In this document: positions 18,176 to 26,564 of the stretch, piece by piece
How positions within the stretch are numbered: position 1 is the first letter of the stretch
Layout of the letters: each line of letters begins with the position of its first letter
NCBI RefSeq assembly: GCF_020524905.1
Contig: NZ_JAIVKI010000006.1
Coordinates: forward strand, 124,001 to 188,000
Length of the DNA: 64,000 nucleotides
DNA from: Microbulbifer variabilis
GTDB taxonomy: Bacteria; Pseudomonadota; Gammaproteobacteria; Pseudomonadales; Cellvibrionaceae
Reading direction: 5' to 3'
Position numbers and translations under genes: made by a program
The notes under the pieces: model-generated
The model's input: only the letters and a program-made list of their open reading frames with translations
Told to the model about the DNA's origin: nothing
Databases searched by the model: none

Positions 18176-18203
18176 ATTATATATGGGAAATCGAATATTC
18201 AAA
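18176..18203 (-). promoter_or_regulatory. Putative ars operon promoter
   Basis: On the minus strand TTTGAA (18203-18198) and TATAAT (18181-18176) are separated by 16 bases, about 40 bases upstream of arsC. A GAATATTC palindrome (18193-18200) overlaps the -35, a natural place for ArsR to bind. Confidence 0.5.
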
Positions 18204-18213
18204 GGGATAAAAA

Positions 18214-18234
18214 AACCGGGAGTAAGCCCCGGTT
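18214..18234 (-). terminator. Rho-independent terminator of the exonuclease III gene
   Basis: Stem AACCGGG/CCCGGTT; on the minus strand it runs into seven Ts. It lies just past the xthA stop and insulates the ars promoter. Confidence 0.75.
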
Positions 18235-18247
18235 ATTTCTAAAATGT

Positions 18248-19063
18248 CTAGAGCTTAAACTCCGCCCAGACCGGTGCATGGTCTGAGGGGCGTTCCATCG
18301 CGCGGATATCATAATCCACCCCTGTGGCTACGCAGCGCTCCATCAGGGGACTTGAAGCCATAATCAAGTCGATCCTAAGTCCACGCTTTGGCTCACGGTC
18401 AAAGCCTTTACTACGGTAATCAAACCAGCTGAACACATCATCTGTATCGGGGTTCTTCACGCGGAAGGTATCCTCCAAGCCCCAGGCCTTAATCTTCTGT
18501 AGCCACTCGCGTTCCTCTGGAAGGAAGCTACACTTGCCATCGCGTAGCCAGCGCTTGCGATTGGGCTCGCCGATACCGATATCCAGATCACTTGGAGAGA
18601 TATTCATATCGCCAATGACCAATACCGGCGCTTCGGGATCGCAGGTGGTCTGCAGATAGGTATCCAGGTCTGCGTAGTATTTCTCCTTCGCTGGGAATTT
18701 TACCGGGTGCTCACGATTTTCTCCCTGGGGGAAGTAACCATTGATGACCGTGAGAGGTTTGGGGCCATCAATATCGAATTTTCCCATCACCATACGGCGC
18801 TGGGCATTTTCGTCATCAGTTGGGAAGCCATATTCGCGATCAATAAATGGCAGGCGTGAAAGCAGGGCAACACCATAGTGTGTTTTTTGGCCAAAAAAGA
18901 TCAGCTCATAACCCAGGTCGCGGATAGCATCCACGGGAAAGTCTTCATCGGTAACCTTGGTCTCCTGAAGACCAATGATATCGGGTTGATGGCTATCTAC
19001 CAGAGCCTGCATCTGGTGTAGGCGTGTACGAATGCTGTTGACGTTAAAGGAAACGACTTTCAT
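18248..19063 (-). CDS. xthA: Exodeoxyribonuclease III
   Basis: 271 residues from ATG 19063, chosen because GGGGGAAG precedes it and [14 protein letters not shown] is the family's normal N-terminus; the longer frame reads through a terminator. Catalytic landmarks of the AP endonuclease/DNase I fold are visible: FNVNSI, QETKV (metal Glu), NGYFPQG, GDMNIS and the final SDHAPV with the catalytic His. It is a base-excision-repair 3'-5' exonuclease and AP endonuclease acting in the cytoplasm. It sits downstream of prc but behind two hairpins, so it is probably transcribed separately. Confidence 0.92.
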   Translation of the reverse strand: MKVVSFNVNSIRTRLHQMQALVDSHQPDIIGLQETKVTDEDFPVDAIRDLGYELIFFGQKTHYGVALLSRLPFIDREYGFPTDDENAQRRMVMGKFDIDGPKPLTVINGYFPQGENREHPVKFPAKEKYYADLDTYLQTTCDPEAPVLVIGDMNISPSDLDIGIGEPNRKRWLRDGKCSFLPEEREWLQKIKAWGLEDTFRVKNPDTDDVFSWFDYRSKGFDREPKRGLRIDLIMASSPLMERCVATGVDYDIRAMERPSDHAPVWAEFKL

Positions 19064-19083
19064 TTCTTCCCCCAAATGAAAAA

Positions 19084-19139
19084 GGTCGGGCTTGCCCGAC
19101 CTATAAGTTTCTGTGCGCTCTGGGTGATTCACCCAGAGC
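19084..19139 (-). terminator. Two hairpins after prc, the second with a U tract
   Basis: GCTCTGGGT/ACCCAGAGC (19117-19139) follows the prc stop. GGTCGGGC/GCCCGACC (19084-19101) comes next and on the minus strand is followed by TTTTTC. Together they form a strong terminator immediately before the xthA ribosome site. Confidence 0.75.
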
Positions 19140-19150
19140 AGATCACATTT

Positions 19151-21250
19151 TTAGAAGTTGGCTACTTGCGGTGGAGCCTTGCTGGCCTTGTCTGCCAGTC
19201 CAATAAAGTCCGCCATTATATAGCCCGCTTCGTTCAAGATTGGATCTTTTTCCAGCTTGATCTCTACAGGACCACCGATGGCCGCCACTTCTTCCGACTC
19301 ACTCTCTTCATAAGCCTCGAAATCCTTGTAGGGCTCTAGGCCTTTGGCTTCGCGGCGGCGGTTCTCCATGGAGAGCAGGCGCTGGTTTACATTTTCTCGC
19401 TCTTGCTCGCGCATCACTTCATTGAGAGAGAGATGTTTTTTGTCGGCGCGTTCGCTTTCAAATTTGAATTGATCGCGCAGGAAAACGAAGTCCGGATCCG
19501 ATGCAGTGCGCTTGGTGTGCTTGCTGATCAGGTCGGGAATCAAAGTTTTCAGATTGAAATACTTAGCGTGTGGTACCGCGTGGATACGATCCCAAGGCAG
19601 GGCGGTATCGTACGAGCTCTCACCAACACTCTCAGTATCGATAAGCTGTGGCATGGGGATATCCGGTTTTACACCGGCATGCTGAGTGCTGTCACCGGAT
19701 ACGCGGTAAAACTTGGACTGGGTGATCTTTAACTGGCCTTCTTTCAGGGGGGCCATGGTCTGCACGGTGCCTTTACCGAAGGACTGGTTACCAACCACTA
19801 GACCACGGTTGTAGTCTTGAATGGCGCCAGCGAAGATTTCGGATGCGGAGGCCGACAAGCGATTGATCAATACCATCAGCGGACCGCGATACATGGCGCG
19901 GGAGCGGGAGCGGTTGTGCCGCGAAATCTGCTCGTTGGCGTGGCGAATTTGTACTACTGGACCCTGGTCGATGAACAGGTCGGTCAGCATGGTGGCTTCC
20001 TGTAGAGAGCCGCCGCCATTATTGCGCAAATCCAGGATGATGCCGTCAACCTTTTCCTCTTGCAGTTCATTGAGCAACCTGGCCACATCGCGGGTGGTGC
20101 TCTTGTAGTTGGGATCACGGCGACGGTAGGCATCGAAGTCAATATAGAAAGTCGGCAGATTGATTACGCCGATCTTGTAGTTCTTCTTGCCATCCGAAAA
20201 CTCGAACACGGCTTTCTTGGCAGCCTGGTCTTCAAGCTTAACTTTACTACGCTTGATCAGGATGGTTTTGTGGGTGCCATCACCGCCAGTGGGAACCGTT
20301 TCCAGGCGAACGTAGGTCCCGGCTTTACCGCGTATCAGGTCTACCACGTCGTCAAGGCGCCAGCCGACAACATCAACCATTTCGCCTTCTTTATCCTGGC
20401 CGACACCTACGATCTTGTCATTTGGCTTGATTTTGCCAGTGCGGTCAGCAGGACCGCCAGCTACGAGGCGTGCCACTTTGGTGTACTCCTCGTCCGCTTG
20501 CAACACTGCACCGATGCCCTCGAGGGACAGAGACATGCTCATGTTGAAGTTTTCCAGGGAGCGAGGGGAAAGATAGTTACTGTGGGGATCGTAGAGACGG
20601 GTCAACGAGTTCATATAGAGCTCGAACACATCATTACTGTTTTGCTGCTCAAGACGCTTCTTCTGGCCTTTGTAGCGGCGTTCCAACAGGTCGCGAATCT
20701 CTTCATCCTTTTTACCTGTGAGTCTCAGGTTCAGGACGCTGCTCTTCAGGCGCTTGCGCCACAAGTCATCGGCATCATTGATGGAGGTGGGCCATTGGCT
20801 GTCCTCACGGTCAAGCTCCAGGGATTCATCGCGATTGAAATCGAACGCGGGTAATCCATCCTCTAACTGAGAGAGGATATTGTCCAGCCGATCCCCCATA
20901 CGAAGGCGGAAACGGTTGTAAATCTCAAAGCCCGCTTTGACATCACCAGCACGCAGCTGGTCGTCCAGCTTGGTTTGCCATTCACGGAACTCATTGATGT
21001 CTGAGGCGAGGAAGTAGCTTTTGGTGGGGTCTAGAGCATCGATGTACTCATCCCAAAGGTCTTCCGACATTTCGTCTCCGACCTTGATCTTGTTGTAGTG
21101 CAGCATTTCTAGCTTGCCGACAATCTCCCTGGCAGTACTGCCCTGATCCTTTTCAGGAGCCAGGGGCTCGGTCTCTGCCAGAGCGGTTGTGGAAAGCAGG
21201 CCAATGACCAAGAAGCCGGAAAATAGAGCGGCGATCCGATTGGTAAGCAT
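19151..21250 (-). CDS. prc: Tail-specific (C-terminal processing) periplasmic protease Prc
   Basis: 699 residues. A Sec signal ends ALA near residue 25. An N-terminal helical domain precedes a PDZ domain (about 235-330, with GIGAVLQADEEYTKVARLVAGGPA). The S41 protease core follows, with the catalytic Ser in SASASEIFAGA and the Lys in SFGKGTVQ about 25 residues later, the Ser/Lys dyad of Prc. A C-terminal DUF3340-type helical extension follows. Length matches E. coli Prc (682). It trims or degrades periplasmic substrates including SsrA-tagged proteins and murein hydrolases. Complete and ordinary. Confidence 0.93.
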   Translation of the reverse strand: MLTNRIAALFSGFLVIGLLSTTALAETEPLAPEKDQGSTAREIVGKLEMLHYNKIKVGDEMSEDLWDEYIDALDPTKSYFLASDINEFREWQTKLDDQLRAGDVKAGFEIYNRFRLRMGDRLDNILSQLEDGLPAFDFNRDESLELDREDSQWPTSINDADDLWRKRLKSSVLNLRLTGKKDEEIRDLLERRYKGQKKRLEQQNSNDVFELYMNSLTRLYDPHSNYLSPRSLENFNMSMSLSLEGIGAVLQADEEYTKVARLVAGGPADRTGKIKPNDKIVGVGQDKEGEMVDVVGWRLDDVVDLIRGKAGTYVRLETVPTGGDGTHKTILIKRSKVKLEDQAAKKAVFEFSDGKKNYKIGVINLPTFYIDFDAYRRRDPNYKSTTRDVARLLNELQEEKVDGIILDLRNNGGGSLQEATMLTDLFIDQGPVVQIRHANEQISRHNRSRSRAMYRGPLMVLINRLSASASEIFAGAIQDYNRGLVVGNQSFGKGTVQTMAPLKEGQLKITQSKFYRVSGDSTQHAGVKPDIPMPQLIDTESVGESSYDTALPWDRIHAVPHAKYFNLKTLIPDLISKHTKRTASDPDFVFLRDQFKFESERADKKHLSLNEVMREQERENVNQRLLSMENRRREAKGLEPYKDFEAYEESESEEVAAIGGPVEIKLEKDPILNEAGYIMADFIGLADKASKAPPQVANF

Positions 21251-21913
21251 AGGGAGTCTCTTTATACGTCCTACTTCATAGGCGACCAGCCTTTATGGCT
21301 TGGCGACCTATAGCTTAGGACAAGTATAAAGGCTGAAAGCTCCAAAGGGCATGAAATACCTCCAATCAGAGATGGATCCTTCCCTAATTAGGTCGATTTA
21401 GCAAAATGGATTTTCCTTAAACCTGTCACCTGAGGCATTTTTTCTCATTTCGTGAGCTTGGATATGTATGGTCATCATCAATGTGAACAATGATTTACGT
21501 GACAAAGTGTTCTTCAGTAAGGCTTTGACAGAGAAGTTTGAGACATAGGAAGGCGATGCCAGCACCCTTTGTGTGGGTATTCTAGATTGAGGTTATGCCA
21601 GGTTCAGTAGGGGGATGTGGCTATCCGTTAGGGGCTTGTTAGAACAGATCAGAGCATCTGAAGGGGCGAAAATAAGAGTTGGCGGTACCGTCTGTTCATG
21701 CCGCCGTTAGTCCTCTATGTGAAATGAGTTGGCCCGGCAGAACACTCATAACCGATGCTACCAGAAGCTGAATAGTTGAATTACCAATGAATAAAATACA
21801 TTAACAAATGTATCTATCTATTTGATAAATATGTATTTATTGAATCTTAAAGTGAATTCTTAAGTGGCTGGGCTGGCCAACTAAGGCCTTGCCCAACCCC
21901 TTTTGGGTAATTG
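21251..21913. other. 663-base intergenic region with two hairpins
   Basis: No credible gene on either strand. It holds the prc promoter region at its left side. A 7-bp palindrome (ATACATT-AACA-AATGTAT, 21796-21813) lies in an A+T-rich patch. A longer interrupted hairpin (21866-21898, arms built on TGGGC and GGCC) sits just past the lipocalin stop and probably ends that transcript, though it lacks a clear U tract. Confidence 0.4.
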
Positions 21914-22456
21914 TTAGTTTGGTAGCTGTTTCGTCATTATGATGTGGTCAATATTGTAACCATGCTTACTAACTGCCAGTTCCAGCAATTCGTTAACAAC
22001 AGACTCATCCAATTGTGGGGTGCGACTCAAAAGATAAAGGCTGCTGCGATTGGGATCACCCACCAAAGACCACTGGTAGGCCGGGTCCAGCTCTAAAATC
22101 CAGTAGTCGCCGTTAGTCTTGCCATTGAAGAATGAAACTGCCAGCTTGCTATTCGTGTCATCAATGGGAATAGCGGTACCTTGAACACTAATGGGGAAAC
22201 CGTATTTCGGGTGTAGGATTCGGCAAAAGTTGTAGACACTAATGGTGCCATCGTCGTTGAGTCCATAGTCTGCGGTAACTGCTGTGCAAGCCGGCTGGAA
22301 GATTTGTGGCAATCTGGCGATTTCGTACCATTTGCCGACATACTGATAAACGTCCACGTAGGGGACTGTCTCAAGTTCCGGCTCATTTTCGGCCCATGAG
22401 AAATGGGCCCCTAAAGCCAGTAGAAAAACCCCCAAACTTTTTACCAAACCCTTCAT
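21914..22456 (-). CDS. blc: Bacterial lipocalin (Blc-like), secreted
   Basis: 180 residues from ATG 22456, preferred to the in-frame GTG six bases earlier because AAGGA is then nine bases upstream. A signal peptide ends near SWA. The lipocalin signature GKWYEIARLP (about residue 43), the structurally conserved YGLNDDG turn, and a late LSRTPQL strand are all present. Unlike E. coli Blc there is no lipobox, so the protein should be periplasmic rather than lipid-anchored. Binds lysophospholipids or fatty acids in characterised relatives, serving membrane maintenance. Single gene. Confidence 0.85.
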   Translation of the reverse strand: MKGLVKSLGVFLLALGAHFSWAENEPELETVPYVDVYQYVGKWYEIARLPQIFQPACTAVTADYGLNDDGTISVYNFCRILHPKYGFPISVQGTAIPIDDTNSKLAVSFFNGKTNGDYWILELDPAYQWSLVGDPNRSSLYLLSRTPQLDESVVNELLELAVSKHGYNIDHIIMTKQLPN

Positions 22457-22690
22457 AGTCACATTTCCTTGTCATTTGATTGAATCACTATCCACCGTAC
22501 CAATTGTGCGATGGCAAACTCTTTACGGGAGGAAAGCTGTAACGGATTAATCAATTATTGGTTTGAAGGAAAGCTTCACAAAAACATCAAGAACGGTCAG
22601 CTTGGCCAGAGGAATTTAGCCAGACCATATGACAGTAAGAGCAAACATGACTATTTGCCTGCTAATTGGCCGGACTGCGAGGAAATAAAA

Positions 22691-22945
22691 ATGTGTAAAA
22701 AGCCATCATTAGCGGCTTCCGTCTCACTGACATGGGCTCTTAGCTGGTGGGCGATCGTTATCAACATTCCAATTTACATGCCGTTTTCGGTCTTACATAA
22801 ACTAGGGTACGTGTTTCCTAACTGGTTTTGGTACCTTTCTGGCTTTAGTACCTTCTTTGTATCTTGGGTGGGTTTTTCTCTTATGTTCTTGCAATTTGGT
22901 GGGTCCTTTCGCGAGATTACGGCTGCCAAATCCTTCGAATATTGA
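22691..22945 (+). CDS. Small two-TM membrane protein, unknown function
   Basis: 84 residues from ATG 22691, selected because GAGG lies about nine bases upstream; the longer frame back to 22511 starts inside the divergent lipocalin promoter region and lacks protein-like character. Two hydrophobic segments (about residues 10-32 and 43-65) are rich in Trp and Phe. The C-terminus (GGSFREITAAKSFEY) is polar. I do not recognise a family beyond a DUF2798-like layout. It stands alone, divergent from the lipocalin. Confidence 0.5.
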   Translation: MCKKPSLAASVSLTWALSWWAIVINIPIYMPFSVLHKLGYVFPNWFWYLSGFSTFFVSWVGFSLMFLQFGGSFREITAAKSFEY

Positions 22946-23090
22946 AAATTGTTGGATAAAGAAGAAGCAGTAAACGAGCATAAGTTGGGCTAAATTTTGA
23001 ACATTCTCCCAGCGTTACCGTAAAAAGTAATTGCGACGACTATGGTTAATAACCGCTTCCATCATGGCAAACCAATAAGCAGGCCTTTCT

Positions 23091-24359
23091 ATGTCACAGG
23101 AAATCCCCGTTGATGTACTGATCCTTGGAGGTGGTATTCAGGGGATTACTCTACTGCGGGAGTTGACACCAGAGTACTCTGTGATTCTGGTGGACAATGA
23201 CCTCAGAGATGCAGAGTCGCTACATTTTCATGGCTATTTCAGCTCTGGCTGGAATGCAGCCAACCCATACGCAGCGGAGGCATATAAAAAGGCGGCCCAT
23301 CGTTGGCAGCAGGAGATGGAAAATTCTGGCGTAGCGAGACAGGTTTCTGGTTTTCACGCAGCTCTTCCCCAGGAGATGCTGGATATCGTTCAGCCAAACT
23401 GGAGTGTGGCAGGCATAGCTTTTGAAGAGACCAAGCTGCCGAAGCCTTTTTCCTCAAGCAGATTGCCTGAACACCGTAGCTTTCGCTTTGCTGGTGACCT
23501 GGTGTTTGAGGATGCTGAGGTTTACCGTAGTGTTGCGACTTCAGTGAGGCAGTATATTTTTCGAGGTCAGGTAGCCTCTTTTTCCAATGATGGCCTTTGC
23601 ATAAAGGAGGCGACTTTGGATTTGGGTCTTGGAGGTCGCTCTTGCAGGATAAAGCCTGAGTTGGTGATATCTGCTTGCGGAGCAGGCAATACCACTGTGC
23701 TGGAGCAGCTGCAATTGAGTGCGGAGCAGGTGCAGAATGCCCAACTGGTAAGACCCCTGCATATGTTATTGGCTAGAGGCCCCAGCACACCTGCAGTCTC
23801 CGCCTTTTTGATTGATTTAGTCGTTATGTTTCACCCTCTGGAAGGCGATGAGGGACTTTGGATTCTCACCTTGAACCCTGAGCACCCCGAGTTCCGGGCG
23901 GGGCCTATTGATATGCATATTCCTCCTGAGATTGATCGGGATTTACTCCGTACATCCATTGAGCGACTTTCCCAGGCAATGAGCGATGAGAATTTTACTT
24001 CTTGGGCGGAGGGCTGCCAGTGGAGTGTGTATGTAGGCTGGAAAACGGATGCTCCAGGGCCAGAGGGCGGGCCACTGATGCAATTGAGCTACCCCTGTCC
24101 ATACCACCTCAATGATTTCGGCTTACAAAATTTCCTGGCAGTCTGGCCCAACCACTGGGGGCTCGCTATAAATGCCGCGGAAGAAGCTGGGGAATGGGTT
24201 CGAACAAGGTTAAGTTCAAAACACCCTCAGCCATCGAAAGTTGGTGGAGTTTCACCAATCGGTGACCGTGATCTTTTAATCTCAAACAAGTGGCAGCGCC
24301 AAGAGTTACCCTGGCGCTCATGGTCGGAATTTACTCAGTGGGTGGGCTACCACCCATAA
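23091..24359 (+). CDS. FAD-dependent oxidoreductase of the DAO family
   Basis: 422 residues beginning with a Rossmann dinucleotide fold (DVLILGGGIQGITLLREL, the G-x-G-x-x-G FAD loop), then HFHGYFSSGW, which resembles the second flavin-contact segment of glycerol-3-phosphate dehydrogenase and sarcosine-oxidase relatives. A central VISACGAGN repeats the fold's second FAD contact. No signal peptide, so cytoplasmic. The substrate is unknown. Single gene, convergent with a TetR regulator, separated by a hairpin. Confidence 0.7.
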   Translation: MSQEIPVDVLILGGGIQGITLLRELTPEYSVILVDNDLRDAESLHFHGYFSSGWNAANPYAAEAYKKAAHRWQQEMENSGVARQVSGFHAALPQEMLDIVQPNWSVAGIAFEETKLPKPFSSSRLPEHRSFRFAGDLVFEDAEVYRSVATSVRQYIFRGQVASFSNDGLCIKEATLDLGLGGRSCRIKPELVISACGAGNTTVLEQLQLSAEQVQNAQLVRPLHMLLARGPSTPAVSAFLIDLVVMFHPLEGDEGLWILTLNPEHPEFRAGPIDMHIPPEIDRDLLRTSIERLSQAMSDENFTSWAEGCQWSVYVGWKTDAPGPEGGPLMQLSYPCPYHLNDFGLQNFLAVWPNHWGLAINAAEEAGEWVRTRLSSKHPQPSKVGGVSPIGDRDLLISNKWQRQELPWRSWSEFTQWVGYHP

Positions 24360-24377
24360 AAATCCACAATTACTCAC

Positions 24378-24415
24378 GGGGCTGCTGAGGCTTACCATTA
24401 AATGGCAGCGGCCCC
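24378..24415. terminator. Hairpin between convergent genes
   Basis: Arms GGGGCTGCTG and CAGCGGCCCC (one G-T pair) with an 18-base loop. No T-run, but the position between two convergent stops fits a bidirectional terminator. Confidence 0.45.
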
Positions 24416-24442
24416 AATTACTGATTCTTTCTGGTTCAGTGG

Positions 24443-25102
24443 TTAGTGCAGCGTCTGTAACGATTGTCTGTTCATACGCAGGGCGGGGGAGAAGCGAATC
24501 ATGTCCAGCAAGGCATCAATATAGTGCTGACCAAGCTCACCCAGATCTGCAATGCGAGAGGAGAGCAACCAGTCTTCAAGGACCCCAAAGAGACCACCAT
24601 GTAGCATTTGTTGGGCCAGGTCCACATCCAGGTCTGCAGGTAATTGATCGGCAGCTACTGCCATTTCCAGCAATCGTCCCATACGCTCCAGCCGTTCTGT
24701 ACGACCCTGCTTGATACGGTGGGTAGACTCACACACCTCATTGATCGAATCACATGGTAGGAAAATAATCTCCAGTAGCCGTTGCCATTCATCATTGCAG
24801 GAAATTTCATCAAATAACCAAACCCAGCGAGTACGCAAGATACCCAGGGGGTCAATTTTCAATTCATCACCAGCAGCTGCACAAAGTGCTTCACCGGGTA
24901 ACTGCATACGTTCGGTTAGGGCATTGAGCAACCCGGCTCTATCGCGGAAATGGCTGTGCAGGGAATCACGGGTGACTCCGGCAAGCTTCGCGACTGCCGT
25001 CAGGGAGGCGTGGGAGAGGCCGAATTCGTGAAAAACACTAATCGCGGCGTCGAGGATACGATCCCGGGTTTTGAGTATTTGCTCTTCTCTATATTTAGCC
25101 AT
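24443..25102 (-). CDS. TetR/AcrR-family repressor of the adjacent RND pump
   Basis: 219 residues from ATG 25102 (the annotated frame opens two codons earlier with GTG). The N-terminal helix-turn-helix is clear: RILDAAISVFHEFGLSHASLTAVAKLAGVTRDSLHSHFRDRAGLL is arranged exactly as in AcrR/TtgR, with the HF replacing the usual YHF/YWHF. The C-terminal ligand pocket is divergent as expected. Divergently placed 276 bases from an acrAB-like operon, which it most likely represses until a drug or lipid ligand binds. Confidence 0.85.
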   Translation of the reverse strand: MAKYREEQILKTRDRILDAAISVFHEFGLSHASLTAVAKLAGVTRDSLHSHFRDRAGLLNALTERMQLPGEALCAAAGDELKIDPLGILRTRWVWLFDEISCNDEWQRLLEIIFLPCDSINEVCESTHRIKQGRTERLERMGRLLEMAVAADQLPADLDVDLAQQMLHGGLFGVLEDWLLSSRIADLGELGQHYIDALLDMIRFSPALRMNRQSLQTLH

Positions 25103-25254
25103 GGGCACTGCAGCTTCTTCATTATCATAATCGCCTCATTTGACCGCATATTCATTGCCGTTCACCGCATGAAAATAAATGAGACCTTAGTGCAAACCCT
25201 TGAAAACACTGGGTAAAAGTGCATGGTAGTCGATAATTACGCGCTGATGAATAG

Positions 25255-25284
25255 TTGATCGGCTTTCATCACTGCACATAAAAT
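25255..25284 (+). promoter_or_regulatory. Possible promoter of the RND operon
   Basis: TTGATC and TAAAAT separated by 18 bases, about 95 bases upstream of the adaptor start, in the divergent TetR-pump region. I found no perfect operator palindrome. Confidence 0.3.
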
Positions 25285-25377
25285 ACGAAGTCATTGGAGT
25301 TAGACCTTCCTGTCACTTTCTCTTTTCCCCGCAACTGACCGCAGTACCCAGGCTGTCAGCCCCTGACCGAGGTAAAC

Positions 25378-26553
25378 ATGCTCAACAAAAAAGCGTTCAT
25401 CAGTCTTCTGATCACAAGCTCATTGCTTGCGGCCTGTGATGAAAAGGCCGTCGCGCCGCAGATGATGGCGCCACAGGTGACTGTGGTTACGCTGGAATCT
25501 GAGCCCGTTACTCTTACCCGGGAACTGCCTGGGCGCACTTCACCTTTCAAGGTGGCGGAAGTTCGCCCACAAGTTAATGGCATCATAAAACAGCAAATGT
25601 TCCGTGAAGGGAGCCGAGTTGATGCCAATCAGCCGCTTTACCAGCTGGATGACGCCATTTACCAAGCGGATGTGGATAGTGCTCGGGCTAAGTTACAGGG
25701 CGCTAATGCGGCAATGAATATTGCCCGTCTCAAGGCGGAACGCACCTTGGGTCTAATCAAGAACGGGGCGGTCAGCAAGCAGGAAAACGATGCTGCTGAG
25801 GCGGATTTACAGGAGGCTCGCGCTGATGTGGCGTCGGCCAGGGCCGAGTTGCAAAGAGCGGAAATCCAGCTGGACTACGCCCAAATTACTTCTCCAATTA
25901 CCGGTCGTATTGGTAAATCCACCGTTACCCAGGGCGCTTTAGTGACGGCCAATCAGGCGGCAACTTTGGCCACTGTGCAGCAGTTGGACCCGATTTATGT
26001 GGATGTCACACAGTCGGCTGCTGAGCTGGTTAGCCTGCGTCGGGCCCTACAGGCGGGTAGCCTTGACGATGCTACGCATCTGCCGGTGAAGATTTTGTTG
26101 GAGGATGGCAGCGAGTTTGAACATCAGGGCAAGCTCGAGTTTGCTGAAGCCAGTGTCGACCCCTCTACCGGCAGTGTGTTACTGCGGGTAGTCGTCCCCA
26201 ACCCGGACAACATGTTGCTACCAGGCATGTATGTGCGCGCAATTATTGGCAGTGGCGTACGTGAGAATGCCATCCTGGTGCCCCAGCAAAGCATTGCAAG
26301 GGACCCCAAGGGCAATACTTCGGCCATGGTGGTCGACGAAGAAAATATTGTCGCCCAGCGTTCGGTGCGGGTTAGCCGCACAGTCGGCGATCGCTGGTTG
26401 GTGGAAGGGGGGCTCCAAGCAGGTGATCGTGTAGTGGTGGCTGGATTACAGAAAATCAGGCCCGGCGCTCCGGTTCAGCCCAGTGAGCGCCAGGACGAAC
26501 AGCCACCTGCGGCAGCCGGCGATGAGAAAGCCGCTGCTGGGCAGGGTTCCTGA
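25378..26553 (+). CDS. RND efflux periplasmic adaptor lipoprotein (AcrA-like)
   Basis: 391 residues. A lipoprotein signal with lipobox LLAA-Cys (about residue 20). Membrane-fusion features follow: the beta-barrel/lipoyl half [18 protein letters not shown], a long alpha-hairpin (about 100-165, Ala/Glu/Arg-rich heptads), the second lipoyl half [12 protein letters not shown], and barrel motifs [12 protein letters not shown]. It links the inner-membrane pump to an outer-membrane channel. Start supported by GAGGT five bases upstream. The permease begins 12 bases after its stop. No TolC-type gene is in the window, so the channel is presumably supplied elsewhere. Confidence 0.92.
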   Translation: MLNKKAFISLLITSSLLAACDEKAVAPQMMAPQVTVVTLESEPVTLTRELPGRTSPFKVAEVRPQVNGIIKQQMFREGSRVDANQPLYQLDDAIYQADVDSARAKLQGANAAMNIARLKAERTLGLIKNGAVSKQENDAAEADLQEARADVASARAELQRAEIQLDYAQITSPITGRIGKSTVTQGALVTANQAATLATVQQLDPIYVDVTQSAAELVSLRRALQAGSLDDATHLPVKILLEDGSEFEHQGKLEFAEASVDPSTGSVLLRVVVPNPDNMLLPGMYVRAIIGSGVRENAILVPQQSIARDPKGNTSAMVVDEENIVAQRSVRVSRTVGDRWLVEGGLQAGDRVVVAGLQKIRPGAPVQPSERQDEQPPAAAGDEKAAAGQGS

Positions 26554-26564
26554 GGGTAGGGTTT

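Noticed and set aside
22511-22690. 60-codon extension of the small two-TM protein
   Set aside because: Polar, no ribosome site, and lies in the promoter region of the divergent lipocalin gene.
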